Notes: a model not told the origin generated them from the letters alone. A DNA stretch of 64,000 bases from Streptomyces sp. NBC_00708 (GCA_036226585.1 CP108997.1:3224001-3288000), one strand, 5' to 3'. Numbered from the stretch's first letter, positions 27,013-36,310 are shown. Translations and numbers: made by a program.

Positions 27013-27888
27013 CTACCAGGCGAGCTGGGCGATCTCCTCGGCGACCACCGCGCACGCGTCGGCGGCCGGGTCGATCAGCGGGAAGTGGCCGACGTCCGGC
27101 AGCAGTGTCAGCCCCACCGTCTCGCCCTCCTTCGCGGCCGCGTCGACGAACGCCTCGGAGACGGCCGCCGGCACCGTGAGGTCCGTGGTGCCCTGGACGA
27201 CGACGGTCGCGATGCCGGTGGGCAGCAGCCGGGCCGGGTCCGCGTGCGCGCTCCGCCCGGCGAAGTCCGCCGCCGGTCCCAGGAGCTGCCCGACCGCCCC
27301 GGCACACACGTCGAGCGCTACCGCCGACGAGAAGTCCGCGATCGGCGCGAGGGCCACCACGCCCCGCAGCGCGGGCGGCCTCACCAGCCGCCACGGCGAC
27401 CCCTCGGGCAGGACGTGCCGGGCGGCGGCCCACAGGGCCAGCTGCCCGCCCGCCGAGTGCCCGGTGACGACGATCCGGCGGCTGTCCGCTGCGGGCAGCT
27501 CCCGCGCCAGCAGCTCCGGCAGCGCGTCCATGGCGGCGGCCACGTCCTCGAAGGTCTCCGGCCAGCGGCCCGCGACCGGGCCCGAGCCGCGCTGCTGCGG
27601 AAGCTCGCTGCCGCGCCGGTACTCGACGCTGGCCACGGCGAACCCGCGCCGGGCCAGGAAGTCCGCGAACGGCGACACATGCGCGCGGTCGTACGGGGCC
27701 CGCCACGCACCGCCGTGCAGGACGACCACGACGGGCGCGCCGGTGCGCCCGTCGCGCGGGGCGTAGAAGTCGATGACCTGGTCCGGGTGGCTGCCGTAGG
27801 CGGCGGACGCGTCGGGAGCGACGGCCGGATGCGCGAAGGCCGACTCCGTCTCGGCGGCGTCCCGCTCGCGCGCGGCAGAGTCCGACAT
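27013..27888 (-). CDS. Alpha/beta hydrolase, probable arylformamidase (kynurenine formamidase)
   Basis: This is a 291-residue alpha/beta hydrolase. HGGAW (58-62) is the HGGxW oxyanion motif of kynurenine formamidases and related esterases. The nucleophile is Ser145 in GHSAGG. Asp in QGTTDLTVP and His in LPDVGHFPL complete the triad. ATG 27888 was chosen as the first residue of a protein of family length. It lies 229 bases downstream of kynureninase on the same strand, behind tryptophan dioxygenase. Hydrolysis of N-formylkynurenine is therefore the likely reaction, from context plus motif. Another esterase function is possible. Confidence 0.85.
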   Translation of the reverse strand: MSDSAARERDAAETESAFAHPAVAPDASAAYGSHPDQVIDFYAPRDGRTGAPVVVVLHGGAWRAPYDRAHVSPFADFLARRGFAVASVEYRRGSELPQQRGSGPVAGRWPETFEDVAAAMDALPELLARELPAADSRRIVVTGHSAGGQLALWAAARHVLPEGSPWRLVRPPALRGVVALAPIADFSSAVALDVCAGAVGQLLGPAADFAGRSAHADPARLLPTGIATVVVQGTTDLTVPAAVSEAFVDAAAKEGETVGLTLLPDVGHFPLIDPAADACAVVAEEIAQLAW

Positions 27889-28117
27889 CCTGCTCCCACC
27901 CTCCCTGTCGTCCGGCCCAACTGGCCTGACCTGCGGGGACCGTACCAGTACGGGGGCCGGGCCCGCCCACCGGGAATCGATGCGGAGGACCGGCGCCCGG
28001 GAAGCGGTCCGGATGCTCCCCGTCCCCCAGGCCGGATCGTCCCCGCACCCCGTCCGGGACCGGGCGCGACGCCGTCCGGTGACCGGGGCGAGCCGGTCAC
28101 CGGACGGATGCGGCAGC

Positions 28118-29314
28118 CTACGCCGCCGGAGCGGCCAGAACCTCCGCGAGCACCCGTGCCGCGCGTTCCGCGTCGGCGAACCCCACGTACAGCGGTGTGA
28201 AACCGAACCGCAGCACATCCGGCCGGCGCAGGTCCCCGACGACGCCGCGCGCGATCAGCTCGGCCATCACGGGCTCGGCGTCGTCGCACCGCAGCGCGAC
28301 CTGGCTGCCGCGTTCCGCGTGGGCGGCCGGGGTGACCGAGGTGACCCGGCCCTCGGGGGCGTACGCCTCGACGCACTCCAGGAAGAAGTCCGTCAGCGCC
28401 AGGGACTTGGCCCGGACCGCGTCGATCCCGACCCCGTCCCAGACGTCGAGCGACGCCTCCAGGGCCAGCATGGACAGGATGTCGGGCGTGCCGACCCGGC
28501 CCCGTACCGCGCCGTCGGCCGGGGTGTAGCCCGGCGTCATCGCGAACGGGTCGGCGTGCGACGTCCACCCCGGCAGGGGCGAGTCGAAGGCCGGCTGGTG
28601 GCGCTCGGCGACGTACAGGTAGGCGGGCGAACCGGGGCCGCCGTTGAGGTACTTGTACGTACAGCCCACCGCCAGGTCCACGCCGTGCTCGTCCAGACCG
28701 ACGGGGAGCGCGCCCGCGCTGTGGCACAGGTCCCAGACGGAAATCGCGCCCGCGGCCCGCACCGCGGCGGTGAGCCCCGGCAGGTCGTGCAGCCGGCCCG
28801 AGCGGTAGTCGACGTGGTTGAGCAGGACGGCGGCGGTCCGCGGACCGAGCGCGTCCGGCACGTCGGCGGGGGCGACCGGGACGATCCGGTGGCCGGTCAT
28901 CCGGGCCGCCGAAGCGGCGATGTAGCCGTCGGTGGGGAACGTCTGCGCGTCGACCAGGATCTCGTCACGGCCTTCCGGCGCCAGCCGGGTCGCGGCGACG
29001 ACCGCCTTGAAGACGTTCACGCTCGTCGAGTCCCCGACGACGATCCGGCCGGGCGCCGCCCCGACGATCGGGGCGATGCGGTCACCGATCCGTTCCGGCG
29101 CCGTCCACCAGCCGCTCTCGCCCCACGAGCGGATGCGCAGCTCGCCCCACTCGCGGGTGAGGACCTCCTGCACCCGGGCGGGCACATGGCGCGGCAGCGC
29201 GCCGAGCGAGTTGCCGTCCAGGTAGACGGTGTCGTCGAGGGTGAAGAGTCCGCGCAGCGGCGCGAGGGTGTCCGCAGTGTCGAGCGCCTGTGCGCGCTCC
29301 TTCAGGTCAGACAT
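28118..29314 (-). CDS. kynU: Kynureninase
   Basis: A PLP enzyme of 398 residues that cleaves kynurenine to anthranilate and alanine. The N-terminal YLDGNSLGALP is characteristic. The PLP site includes WDLCHSAGALP and the Schiff-base lysine in GCTYKYLNGGPGSPA. ATG 29314 was chosen because the gene then overlaps the dioxygenase stop by 8 bases, implying coupled translation. Together they convert tryptophan to anthranilate once the formyl group is removed. Confidence 0.96.
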   Translation of the reverse strand: MSDLKERAQALDTADTLAPLRGLFTLDDTVYLDGNSLGALPRHVPARVQEVLTREWGELRIRSWGESGWWTAPERIGDRIAPIVGAAPGRIVVGDSTSVNVFKAVVAATRLAPEGRDEILVDAQTFPTDGYIAASAARMTGHRIVPVAPADVPDALGPRTAAVLLNHVDYRSGRLHDLPGLTAAVRAAGAISVWDLCHSAGALPVGLDEHGVDLAVGCTYKYLNGGPGSPAYLYVAERHQPAFDSPLPGWTSHADPFAMTPGYTPADGAVRGRVGTPDILSMLALEASLDVWDGVGIDAVRAKSLALTDFFLECVEAYAPEGRVTSVTPAAHAERGSQVALRCDDAEPVMAELIARGVVGDLRRPDVLRFGFTPLYVGFADAERAARVLAEVLAAPAA

Positions 29315-30155
29315 GGCTGCGGGCCGTCCAGAGCTCGGGGAAGACGTTCTTCGTGGCGCGCTTCTCCAGCCAGGCCACGCCGGCCGAGCCGCCGGTGCCC
29401 GTCTTGGAGCCCATGGCCCGCCGGGTCGCGAGCAGATGGTCGTTGCGCCATCGCCACACGAGCTCGCCGACATCGGTGAGCACCTCGCCGAGGCGGACCA
29501 GCTCGTCGTTCTGGTCCGGGTTGGCGTAGATCTCCGCCCAGACGGCCTCGACCTCGGGCGAGGGCTCGTACTTACGGGTCAGGTCCCGGCCGAGCACAGA
29601 CTCGGGGATCGCGTGCCCGCGCCGGGCGAGCAGGGCGAGCGCCTCGTCGTAGAGCCCCGGCTCCGCGAGGGCCTTCTCCAGCTCGGCGTGGACGCGGGGC
29701 GCGCCCCGGTGCGGCACCAGCATGGACGCGGACTTGTCGCCGAGCAGGAACTCCATCCGCCGGTACATCGCGGACTGGAAACCGGAACCCTCGCCGAGCG
29801 AGGACCGGTAGGAGTTGAACTGGGCGGGGGTGAGCTGGGCGAGCGGCGTCCAGGAGGCGTTCAGGGCCTCCAGTTCGCGCAGGGACCGCTTCAGCGCGTC
29901 CTGCGCGACGTCCAGGCGGTCCTCGCGCATCGCGTGCGCGGCGGTCTCCCACTCATGGACGATGACGGTGAACCACAGCTCCATGACCTGGGTGGTGACC
30001 AGGAAGACCATCTCGCCGGGATCGTCCGAGCGGAGGTGCTGGAGGTGGGTCAGGACATCCGCCTGGACATAGTCCTCGTACGGAGTCGTGCCCGCGAAGT
30101 CGAGGTGCGGGGTCGCCGCACCGGTGGCTTCGGGGTCGGGGGGAATCGTCGACAT
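29307..30155 (-). CDS. kynA: Tryptophan 2,3-dioxygenase
   Basis: A heme enzyme of 282 residues that opens the indole ring to N-formylkynurenine. Family hallmarks are the N-terminal YEDYVQAD, the distal-side FLVTTQVMELWF, PAQFNSYRSSLGEGSGFQS and the WRWRNDHLLATRRAMGSKTG region with the proximal His. ATG 30155 is preceded by GAGGAG at 6 bases. It is the first gene of the kynurenine set and probably supplies anthranilate for catabolism or secondary metabolites. Confidence 0.96.
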   Translation of the reverse strand: MSTIPPDPEATGAATPHLDFAGTTPYEDYVQADVLTHLQHLRSDDPGEMVFLVTTQVMELWFTVIVHEWETAAHAMREDRLDVAQDALKRSLRELEALNASWTPLAQLTPAQFNSYRSSLGEGSGFQSAMYRRMEFLLGDKSASMLVPHRGAPRVHAELEKALAEPGLYDEALALLARRGHAIPESVLGRDLTRKYEPSPEVEAVWAEIYANPDQNDELVRLGEVLTDVGELVWRWRNDHLLATRRAMGSKTGTGGSAGVAWLEKRATKNVFPELWTARSHV

Positions 30156-30258
30156 CGCTGTCTCCTCGACACGAGCTTCCGGGTAGCGGTCCGCCCCTTC
30201 CATGAGGAAGTGGAGCTCCGGTCCCCTGTTCGCATCCTAAACGCCGCCCCCGGACGCG

Positions 30259-30300
30259 CGCAGGCCCCGCAGCCGCGGATGCGGAGCCGCGGGGCCTGCG
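30259..30300 (-). terminator. Hairpin terminator after the DUF3151 gene
   Basis: Arms CGCAGGCCCCGC (30259-30270) and GCGGGGCCTGCG (30289-30300) are perfectly complementary, with an inner GCCGCG pair extending the stem. It starts 12 bases past the DUF3151 stop. Confidence 0.8.
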
Positions 30301-30312
30301 GTACGGCGTCGG

Positions 30313-30726
30313 CTAGCCGAGGGTCTCGGCGGCGGTCGGCGAGGAGTCGCGCAGGAACGTCGAGCAGCGCTCGTACTCCTCCTGCTCGCCGATGGCCTGC
30401 GCGGCCCGTGCGAGGGCGTGCAGGGCGCGCAGGAAGCCGCGGTTCGGCTCGTGCTCGAACGGCACGGGCCCGTGGCCCTTCCAGCCGGCCCGGCGCAGCG
30501 CGTCGAGGCCGCGGTGGTAGCCGGTGCGGGCGTAGGCGTACGACTCGACGACCCGGCCGCCCTCGAACGCCTCGTCGGCGAGCTGCGCCCAGGCCAGCGA
30601 GGAGGTCGGGTACTTCGCGGCGACATCGGCGGGCGCGGTACCGGCGGCGAGCAGCTCGCGCGGCTCCGGGTCGTCGGGCAGGTGGGTCGGGGCAGGGCCA
30701 CCGAGCAGGTTCTCGTGGATCGACAT
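30313..30726 (-). CDS. DUF3151 family protein
   Basis: This is a 137-residue soluble protein matching the length and sequence style of actinobacterial DUF3151. Visible features are LAWAQLADEAFEGGRVVESYAYARTGYHRGLDALRRAGW split over a helical pair (about 45-85) and PFEHEPNRGFLRALHALARA (about 88-107). The pattern suggests TPR-like helices. No function is known. ATG 30726 lacks a strong ribosome site; the start could be 7 codons upstream. It is ended by a strong hairpin. Confidence 0.85.
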   Translation of the reverse strand: MSIHENLLGGPAPTHLPDDPEPRELLAAGTAPADVAAKYPTSSLAWAQLADEAFEGGRVVESYAYARTGYHRGLDALRRAGWKGHGPVPFEHEPNRGFLRALHALARAAQAIGEQEEYERCSTFLRDSSPTAAETLG

Positions 30727-30815
30727 GGGTTCCAGTGTGCCTGGCACGGGCCCCGCCCGGGGAACCAGGCGGGCGGTGATCCCGGTGCGGGCGACGCGTT
30801 CCGGTCAGCGCCCCT

Positions 30816-32360
30816 TCAGCCCGTGCTCTCCGGTCCGGCGGTCTCCGGTGCGGGTTCCAGCGGCGGGCTCGTGACACCGCAGTGCACCGCGCACTCGGGC
30901 CGTGCGGTTGCCGCCTCGGGCTCGGAGGGCCTGCGCACGGTCGCCCACGCGATCAGCGCGCCGAGCACCAGCAGCCCGGCGCACATCGGCATGGCCCGCC
31001 GGAACGTCGCGGCGAACTCCCCGGCGTCCCGGTAGGCGTCCGGCCCCATCCCGGCGAGCAGCGGCAGGGCGGCCACCGCGATCAGGCCGGCGGCGCGTGC
31101 GGCGGCGTTGTTGATCCCGCTGGCGAGCCCGGCCCTGGCGGTGTCCACGGAGGCCAGGACGGACGCGGTGAGGGGTGCCACCACGGTGACCAGCCCGGCT
31201 CCGAGGACGGCCACGGCGGGCAGCACGTCGGTGAGGTAGCCGGTGACGGAGCCCGAGCCCGGCCCCACCCGCAGCATCAGGAGCATCCCCGCGGCGGCGA
31301 TCAGCGGCCCGGCGGTCAGCGGGATGCGCGGGCCGATGCGCTGGCCCAGCTCGCCGGACGCGGCCGAGAACAGCAGCATCAGCAGCGTGGTCGGCAGCAG
31401 TGCGGCGCCCGCGCCGAGGGCGGAGTACCCGGCGACGACCTGGAGCTGGATCGCGGAGAGGAAGAAGTAGCCGCCGAGCGCCGCGTACACGCACAGGGTG
31501 ACGATGTTGACGGCGGTGAACTGCCGGGAGGCGAACACCGACGGCGGGAGCATCGGATCCGCCCTGCGCCGCTCGACCTGGACGAAGGCGACCCCGAGGG
31601 CCACCCCGCCCAGCGCCGCCCCGATCACCACCGGGGAGGCGCCCTGCCCCGGCGCCGCGATCAGCGCGTACGTGACCAGTGCGAGCGCGAGGGCGCCGAG
31701 GACCGCGCCCACGACATCGAAGCGCCCGTGCGCGCGCGGATCACGGGACTCCGGTACGTGGCGCAGCGCGACGGGCACGCAGACGGCGGCGAGCGGCAGA
31801 TTGAGCAGGAACACCCAGCGCCAGCCGGGTCCGTCGACGAGCCAGCCGCCCACGAACGGCCCGACGGCGGCCCCGACCCCGCCGAACCCGGACCACAGCC
31901 CGACCGCGCGGGCCCGGTCGTCGGGGTGGAAACTCGCCTGGATCAGCGCCAGCGACCCGGGCGTCAGCAGGGCGCCGCCGACACCCTGGAGGGCGCGGGC
32001 GGCGATGAGTACGGCGGCGTTCGGCGCGAGGCCGCAGACCAGCGAGGCGGCGGCGAACCAGACGACGCCGACGACGAAGACCCGACGCCGCCCGTAGCGG
32101 TCGCCGAGCGAGCCGCCGAGGAGGATCAGCCCGGCGAGGGTCAGCATGTAGGCGTTGACGGTCCACTGGAGCGCGGCCAGATCGGTGCCCAGGTCCTCGC
32201 CGATGCGGGGCAGGGCGACGTTGATGACGGTGGAGTCGAGCATGGCCATGCTGGACCCGAGCACCGTCGTCAGGACGACCCAGCGCCCGGCGCCGGAGGC
32301 GACTCGGATCCCGGGCCCGTCCGCCTCGCTCTTCTCCATGCCCCCCAGCATCGTCGTCAC
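30816..32360 (-). CDS. MFS efflux transporter, DHA2 (14-helix) type
   Basis: A 514-residue proton-coupled drug exporter-type permease with about 14 membrane helices. Motif A is LGGSLGDRYGRRRVF. The family C-type motif is near PGSLALIQASF. The short cytoplasmic C-terminus ends in a Pro/Glu-rich tail. Three close in-frame starts exist (32360, 32351, 32339); none has a well-placed ribosome site, so the first ~7 residues are uncertain. It is the last gene before the aminotransferase on the same strand, separated by 27 bases. The substrate is unknown. Confidence 0.92.
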   Translation of the reverse strand: MTTMLGGMEKSEADGPGIRVASGAGRWVVLTTVLGSSMAMLDSTVINVALPRIGEDLGTDLAALQWTVNAYMLTLAGLILLGGSLGDRYGRRRVFVVGVVWFAAASLVCGLAPNAAVLIAARALQGVGGALLTPGSLALIQASFHPDDRARAVGLWSGFGGVGAAVGPFVGGWLVDGPGWRWVFLLNLPLAAVCVPVALRHVPESRDPRAHGRFDVVGAVLGALALALVTYALIAAPGQGASPVVIGAALGGVALGVAFVQVERRRADPMLPPSVFASRQFTAVNIVTLCVYAALGGYFFLSAIQLQVVAGYSALGAGAALLPTTLLMLLFSAASGELGQRIGPRIPLTAGPLIAAAGMLLMLRVGPGSGSVTGYLTDVLPAVAVLGAGLVTVVAPLTASVLASVDTARAGLASGINNAAARAAGLIAVAALPLLAGMGPDAYRDAGEFAATFRRAMPMCAGLLVLGALIAWATVRRPSEPEAATARPECAVHCGVTSPPLEPAPETAGPESTG

Positions 32361-32387
32361 GGCACCGGAGAGCCACCGGGACCGCCC

Positions 32388-33554
32388 TCAGACGGTGTCG
32401 CGTACCGCCTCGACGCCCCGGATCAGCGCCGCGAGTCCGGCCTCCACCTTGCTCCGCGCGCACCCCACGTTCAGCCGCACGAAGCCGTCGGCCCCGTAGG
32501 TGCTCCCCGGCATCACCGCGACCCGTTCCCGCTCGATCAGCACCCGCTGCAGCGCCTCGTCGTCCCGGACGCCCGCGCGCCGCAGGTCGATCCAGGCCAG
32601 GTAGCCGGCCTGCGGGGGCTCCCACTCCAGGGCCGGGAACGCGGTGTTCAGCCGCTCGGCGACAAGGGCCAGGTTCTCCGCGACGTATGCGCGCACCGCG
32701 TCCAGCCACGGCCCGCCCTCCCGGTACGCGGCGATGTGCGCGGTCAGCGAGAGCACCGCCGGCGAGGCGAGGCCCTCGGCCGTCTCCATGCGGCGCAGGT
32801 ACTCGGTCCGGTCCTCCGGCCTGCCGATGAGCCCGTACGAGCCGGTCAGCGCGGGGAAGTTGAACGACTTCGAGGCCGAGGTGATGACCGCCCAGCGCCC
32901 GTCGCCGCCCACCCGGGTCCACGGCACGTGCGGGCGGCCGTCGTGCACGAAGTCCGCGTGGATCTCGTCGCTGATCACGGCCACCCCGTGGCGCGCGGCG
33001 AGCGCCGCCATCCCGGCGAGCTCGTCCTCCGTCCACACCCGGCCGGACGGATTGTGCGGGGAGCACACCACGAGGACCGTGCTGTCCGGCCGCGCGAGCT
33101 CCCGCTCCAGCGCGTCCGTGTCCCCGAGCGGCACCCCCCTCAGTTCCCGCCCGAGGCCATGGATCGCCTTGCGGAAACCGTCGTACGTGGGGGTATGCAG
33201 GACGACGCCGTCGCCCTCGGCCGTCCACATCTGGAGCAGCTGGGAGAACTGGCTGAGCACGGACGGCCCGTACACCAGCCGGCCGGTGTCGATCGTGGTG
33301 TCGTACCGGGTCGCGTACCAGTGGGCGACGGCGGACCGGAAGTCGTCCTGCCGCCAGTCCGTGTAGCCGAACACTCCATGGTCGAGCCGGGCCCGGAGGG
33401 CGGCCAGCACCTCGGGGGCCGTCCTGAAGTCCATGTCGGAGATGGTGAACGGCAGCAGCCCGTCCACCCCGAAGCGGTCCGCGACCCCGTCCCACTGGAC
33501 GCACCAGGTTCCGCGGCGGTCGATCACGGTGTCGAAGTCGTAGGACGTGCTCAC
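32388..33554 (-). CDS. MalY/PatB-type PLP aminotransferase / cystathionine beta-lyase
   Basis: A fold-type I PLP enzyme of 388 residues. Hallmarks are PFTISDMDF near the N-terminus, VCSPHNPSGRVW, ISDEIHADF and the Schiff-base lysine in TSASKSFNFPAL. These place it in the MalY/PatB group, which has C-S beta-lyase activity. A GTG at 33554 follows GAGGGA by 6 bases. The MFS exporter lies just downstream and may be co-transcribed. The exact substrate cannot be assigned. Confidence 0.92.
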   Translation of the reverse strand: MSTSYDFDTVIDRRGTWCVQWDGVADRFGVDGLLPFTISDMDFRTAPEVLAALRARLDHGVFGYTDWRQDDFRSAVAHWYATRYDTTIDTGRLVYGPSVLSQFSQLLQMWTAEGDGVVLHTPTYDGFRKAIHGLGRELRGVPLGDTDALERELARPDSTVLVVCSPHNPSGRVWTEDELAGMAALAARHGVAVISDEIHADFVHDGRPHVPWTRVGGDGRWAVITSASKSFNFPALTGSYGLIGRPEDRTEYLRRMETAEGLASPAVLSLTAHIAAYREGGPWLDAVRAYVAENLALVAERLNTAFPALEWEPPQAGYLAWIDLRRAGVRDDEALQRVLIERERVAVMPGSTYGADGFVRLNVGCARSKVEAGLAALIRGVEAVRDTV

Positions 33555-33594
33555 AGCTGTTCCCTCGGATCGTGCGTGCCGGGTCCGGACATGC

Positions 33595-33630
33595 CGTGGG
33601 CCCGGCTCCCCGAGGGGTGCCGGGCCCACG
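33595..33630 (-). terminator. fba terminator
   Basis: Twelve-base perfect arms CGTGGGCCCGGC and its complement flank a 12-base loop, 18 bases past the fba stop and just upstream of the MalY-type gene. Confidence 0.82.
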
Positions 33631-33648
33631 CCACACATCCGTACGGAA

Positions 33649-34671
33649 TTACTTCAGCTTGGTGCCGGTGGACCGCAGGTTGGCGCAGGCCTCCGTGACG
33701 CGCTTGGCCATGCCGGCCTCGGCGGCCTTGCCCCAGGTGCGGGGGTCGTAGGTCTTCTTGTTGCCGACCTCGCCGTCGACCTTCAGGACACCGTCGTAGT
33801 TGCGGAACATGTGGTCCGCGACCGGGCGGGTGAAGGCGTACTGGGTGTCGGTGTCGAGGTTCATCTTCACGACGCCGTTCTCCAGCGCGGTGGCGATCTC
33901 CTCGGCGGTCGAGCCGGAGCCGCCGTGGAAGACGAAGTCGAACGGGGAGGTCTTGCCGTACTTGGCGCCGACGCCCTCCTGGAGGTCCTTCAGGAGCTCC
34001 GGACGCAGGACGACGTTGCCCGGCTTGTAGACGCCGTGCACATTGCCGAAGGACGCGGCCAGCAGGTAGCGGCCCTTCTCGCCCAGGCCGAGCGCCTCGG
34101 CGGTGCGCAGCGCGTCGTCGACGGTCGTGTAGAGCTCGTCGTTGATCTCGTGGGTGACGCCGTCCTCCTCGCCACCGGTCGGGGTGATCTCGACCTCAAG
34201 GATGATCTTGGCGGCGGCGGCCTTGGCCAGCAGCTCCTGGGCGATGGCCAGGTTGTCGGCCAGCGTCTCGGCCGAGCCGTCCCACATGTGCGACTGGAAC
34301 AGCGGGTTGCGGCCCTGGGCGACACGCTCCGCGGAGATGTCGATCAGCGGACGCACATAGGTGTCCAGCTTGTCCTTGGGGCAGTGGTCCGTGTGCAGCG
34401 CGACGGTGACGTCGTACTTGGCGGCGACGATGTGCGCGAACTCGGCCAGCGCGACCGCGCCCGTGACCATGTCCTTGTTGTACTGGCCGCCCAGGAACTC
34501 CGCGCCGCCGGTCGAGATCTGCACGATGCCGTCGCTCTCGGCCTCCGCGAAACCGCGCAGGGCGGCGTGCAGGGTCTGGGTCGACGTCACGTTGATGGCC
34601 GGGTAGGCGAACTTGCCTGCCTTCGCCCGGTCGAGCATCTCGGCGTATGCCTCGGGGGTTGCGATGGGCAT
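33649..34671 (-). CDS. fba: Class II fructose-bisphosphate aldolase
   Basis: A zinc aldolase of glycolysis and gluconeogenesis, 340 residues. The zinc motif HTDHCPKDKLD, the Lys/Gly-rich FVFHGGSGST phosphate loop, GNVHGVY and VKMNLDTDTQYAF are all present. ATG 34671 follows AAGGAG by 7 bases; longer frames upstream lack a ribosome site. Single gene between the pyrE palindrome and its own terminator. Confidence 0.97.
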   Translation of the reverse strand: MPIATPEAYAEMLDRAKAGKFAYPAINVTSTQTLHAALRGFAEAESDGIVQISTGGAEFLGGQYNKDMVTGAVALAEFAHIVAAKYDVTVALHTDHCPKDKLDTYVRPLIDISAERVAQGRNPLFQSHMWDGSAETLADNLAIAQELLAKAAAAKIILEVEITPTGGEEDGVTHEINDELYTTVDDALRTAEALGLGEKGRYLLAASFGNVHGVYKPGNVVLRPELLKDLQEGVGAKYGKTSPFDFVFHGGSGSTAEEIATALENGVVKMNLDTDTQYAFTRPVADHMFRNYDGVLKVDGEVGNKKTYDPRTWGKAAEAGMAKRVTEACANLRSTGTKLK

Positions 34672-34822
34672 CTGTCCGCTCCTTGGGATGTGCGGGTGTG
34701 CGTTGCTGGGTCCCTGACCTGGGGGCGACGTCATCGTCGCCCCCATCTTCCCAGACTCTGGTTCCGGCTCCACCCGGCGGTGTCCCCCAGGATCGGCGGT
34801 TCCCGTTCGCAGGGATACGACA

Positions 34823-34856
34823 AAGGCGGCCGGTTTCACGTGAAACCGGCCGCCTT
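34823..34856. promoter_or_regulatory. 34-base perfect palindrome containing a parS sequence; pyrE terminator
   Basis: The arms AAGGCGGCCGGTTTCAC and their complement form an unbroken palindrome starting 17 bases past the pyrE stop. Its centre, 34833-34846, reads GTTTCACGTGAAAC, the Streptomyces ParB-binding parS consensus. It can therefore act as transcription terminator and as a centromere-like ParB site. Streptomyces chromosomes carry about 20 such sites, mainly around oriC. Confidence 0.85.
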
Positions 34857-34872
34857 CGGAGAAACTCGCAGG

Positions 34873-35412
34873 TCACGCCAGGTCGAGGTCCGGGACCGTG
34901 TAGACGTGGACGTACGGAAGGCCCGCCTCGGCGATGGCCGGAGCCGCACCGCGCTCCACGATCACGGCCACGGCGACCACCTCGCCACCGGCCTCGCGCA
35001 CGGCTTCGACGGCGGTCAGCGGCGAGCCGCCGGTCGTCGAGGTGTCCTCGACGACGAGGCAGCGCCGGCCCTTGACGTCCGCGCCCTCGATCCGGCGCTG
35101 CATCCCGTGGGCCTTCTGCGCCTTGCGCACGACGAAGGCGTCCAGCTCCTGGCCACGGGCGGCGGAGGCGTGCAGCATCGACGTGGCGACCGGGTCGGCG
35201 CCGAGCGTCAGCCCGCCCACACAGTCGTAGTCCAGCTCCGCCGTCGCGTCGAGCATGACCTGACCGACCATCGGAGCGGCCTTGCCGTCCAGCGTGATGC
35301 GGCGCAGGTCGATGTACCAGTCGGCCTCCAGACCGGAGGAGAGCGTCACCTTGCCGTGAACCACGGCCTTGTCCTTGATCTGCTGGAGCAGCTCAGCACG
35401 TACGTCAGTCAT
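34873..35412 (-). CDS. pyrE: Orotate phosphoribosyltransferase
   Basis: It converts orotate and PRPP to OMP in pyrimidine synthesis. The 179-residue protein has VTLSSGLEADWYIDLR near the N-terminus and the PRPP motif CLVVEDTSTTGGSPL (about 128-142). It is separate from the other pyr genes, as usual in Streptomyces. It ends at the parS-containing palindrome. Confidence 0.96.
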   Translation of the reverse strand: MTDVRAELLQQIKDKAVVHGKVTLSSGLEADWYIDLRRITLDGKAAPMVGQVMLDATAELDYDCVGGLTLGADPVATSMLHASAARGQELDAFVVRKAQKAHGMQRRIEGADVKGRRCLVVEDTSTTGGSPLTAVEAVREAGGEVVAVAVIVERGAAPAIAEAGLPYVHVYTVPDLDLA

Positions 35413-35491
35413 GGCTACGAGGATAAGGCGCGCCTCTCCCGTGACCGCCCGCGCGGAGCGCCCCCGCCGGGCCGGTCCGGCGGGACCGTGC

Positions 35492-36289
35492 TCAGAGCCG
35501 GCGCCAGCTCCACGTGGTGGCGATCTCCAGCGGGTCGATCGGGGTGACGTAGTACGGGTCGGTGTTCAGCCCGTTCGGCGGGCCCGACTGCGGCTCCACG
35601 CAGACCGCCTCGTCCTGCTCGTCGTAGATCACGACCCACTCGGACCGGCTCTTCACGGTCAGCTCCAGCCGCTCCGGCCAGGTGAGGGTGACGTCGACAC
35701 CGTCCGGCATCCCGAAGCAGTCGTCCCACGGACCGGCCAGGGGCGGAATCCGGCGGCCGGTCGGCAGGTGGTTCTCGCCGCGCTCCTCCTGCCAGGCGGC
35801 GTCGAAGTCGATCCGGACCTCCTCGCCGCCGTCCAGCCGGCGGTGGAACCACGGGTGCCAGCCCGCCTGGGCCGGGAAGGAGTCCCCGTACGTCTCGATG
35901 CCGAACGCCAACGTGAGGGAGTCCTCGGCCAGTTCGAAGGCCTGGGTCACCCGGCCCGGGTACGGCCAGGGGTCGGCCAGGTCGTAGTAGAACGAGGCCT
36001 GGGTGTCGCTCTCCAGGGCGGTGTGCCACGCCGTGTCCCGGCCCGTGCCGTGGATGGCGTGCGGCGGAGCGGTCAGCGGCAGCTGGTGCAGGACGCCGCC
36101 GTCACGGAACCGCCCGTTCTCGGTGCGCCCGCACCACGGCACCATCGGGAAGCAGCCGTACCGCTCCCCCTGCCGCAGCAGTTCGGTGCCGCCGATCCGC
36201 AGACTGCTGATACGGCAGCCGTTGGCGGGGTTCACGGTCAACTCTGTGTCGCCGACGGAGAGCCGGACGTCCTTCTCGCTACTGCTCAC
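35492..36289 (-). CDS. Aldose 1-epimerase family protein
   Basis: A 265-residue mutarotase-type beta-sandwich protein. Family features are ANGCRISSLRIGGTELL near the N-terminus, the active-site His in HAIHGTGRDTAWH (about 93-105), WHPWFHRRLDGG, and a C-terminal VIYDEQDEAVCVEPQSGPPNGL that carries the catalytic Glu. It likely interconverts sugar anomers, or a hexose-6-phosphate. It lies 79 bases upstream of pyrE on the same strand. Confidence 0.92.
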   Translation of the reverse strand: MSSSEKDVRLSVGDTELTVNPANGCRISSLRIGGTELLRQGERYGCFPMVPWCGRTENGRFRDGGVLHQLPLTAPPHAIHGTGRDTAWHTALESDTQASFYYDLADPWPYPGRVTQAFELAEDSLTLAFGIETYGDSFPAQAGWHPWFHRRLDGGEEVRIDFDAAWQEERGENHLPTGRRIPPLAGPWDDCFGMPDGVDVTLTWPERLELTVKSRSEWVVIYDEQDEAVCVEPQSGPPNGLNTDPYYVTPIDPLEIATTWSWRRL

Positions 36290-36310
36290 GGGACGACCCT
36301 ACTGGCGCCG

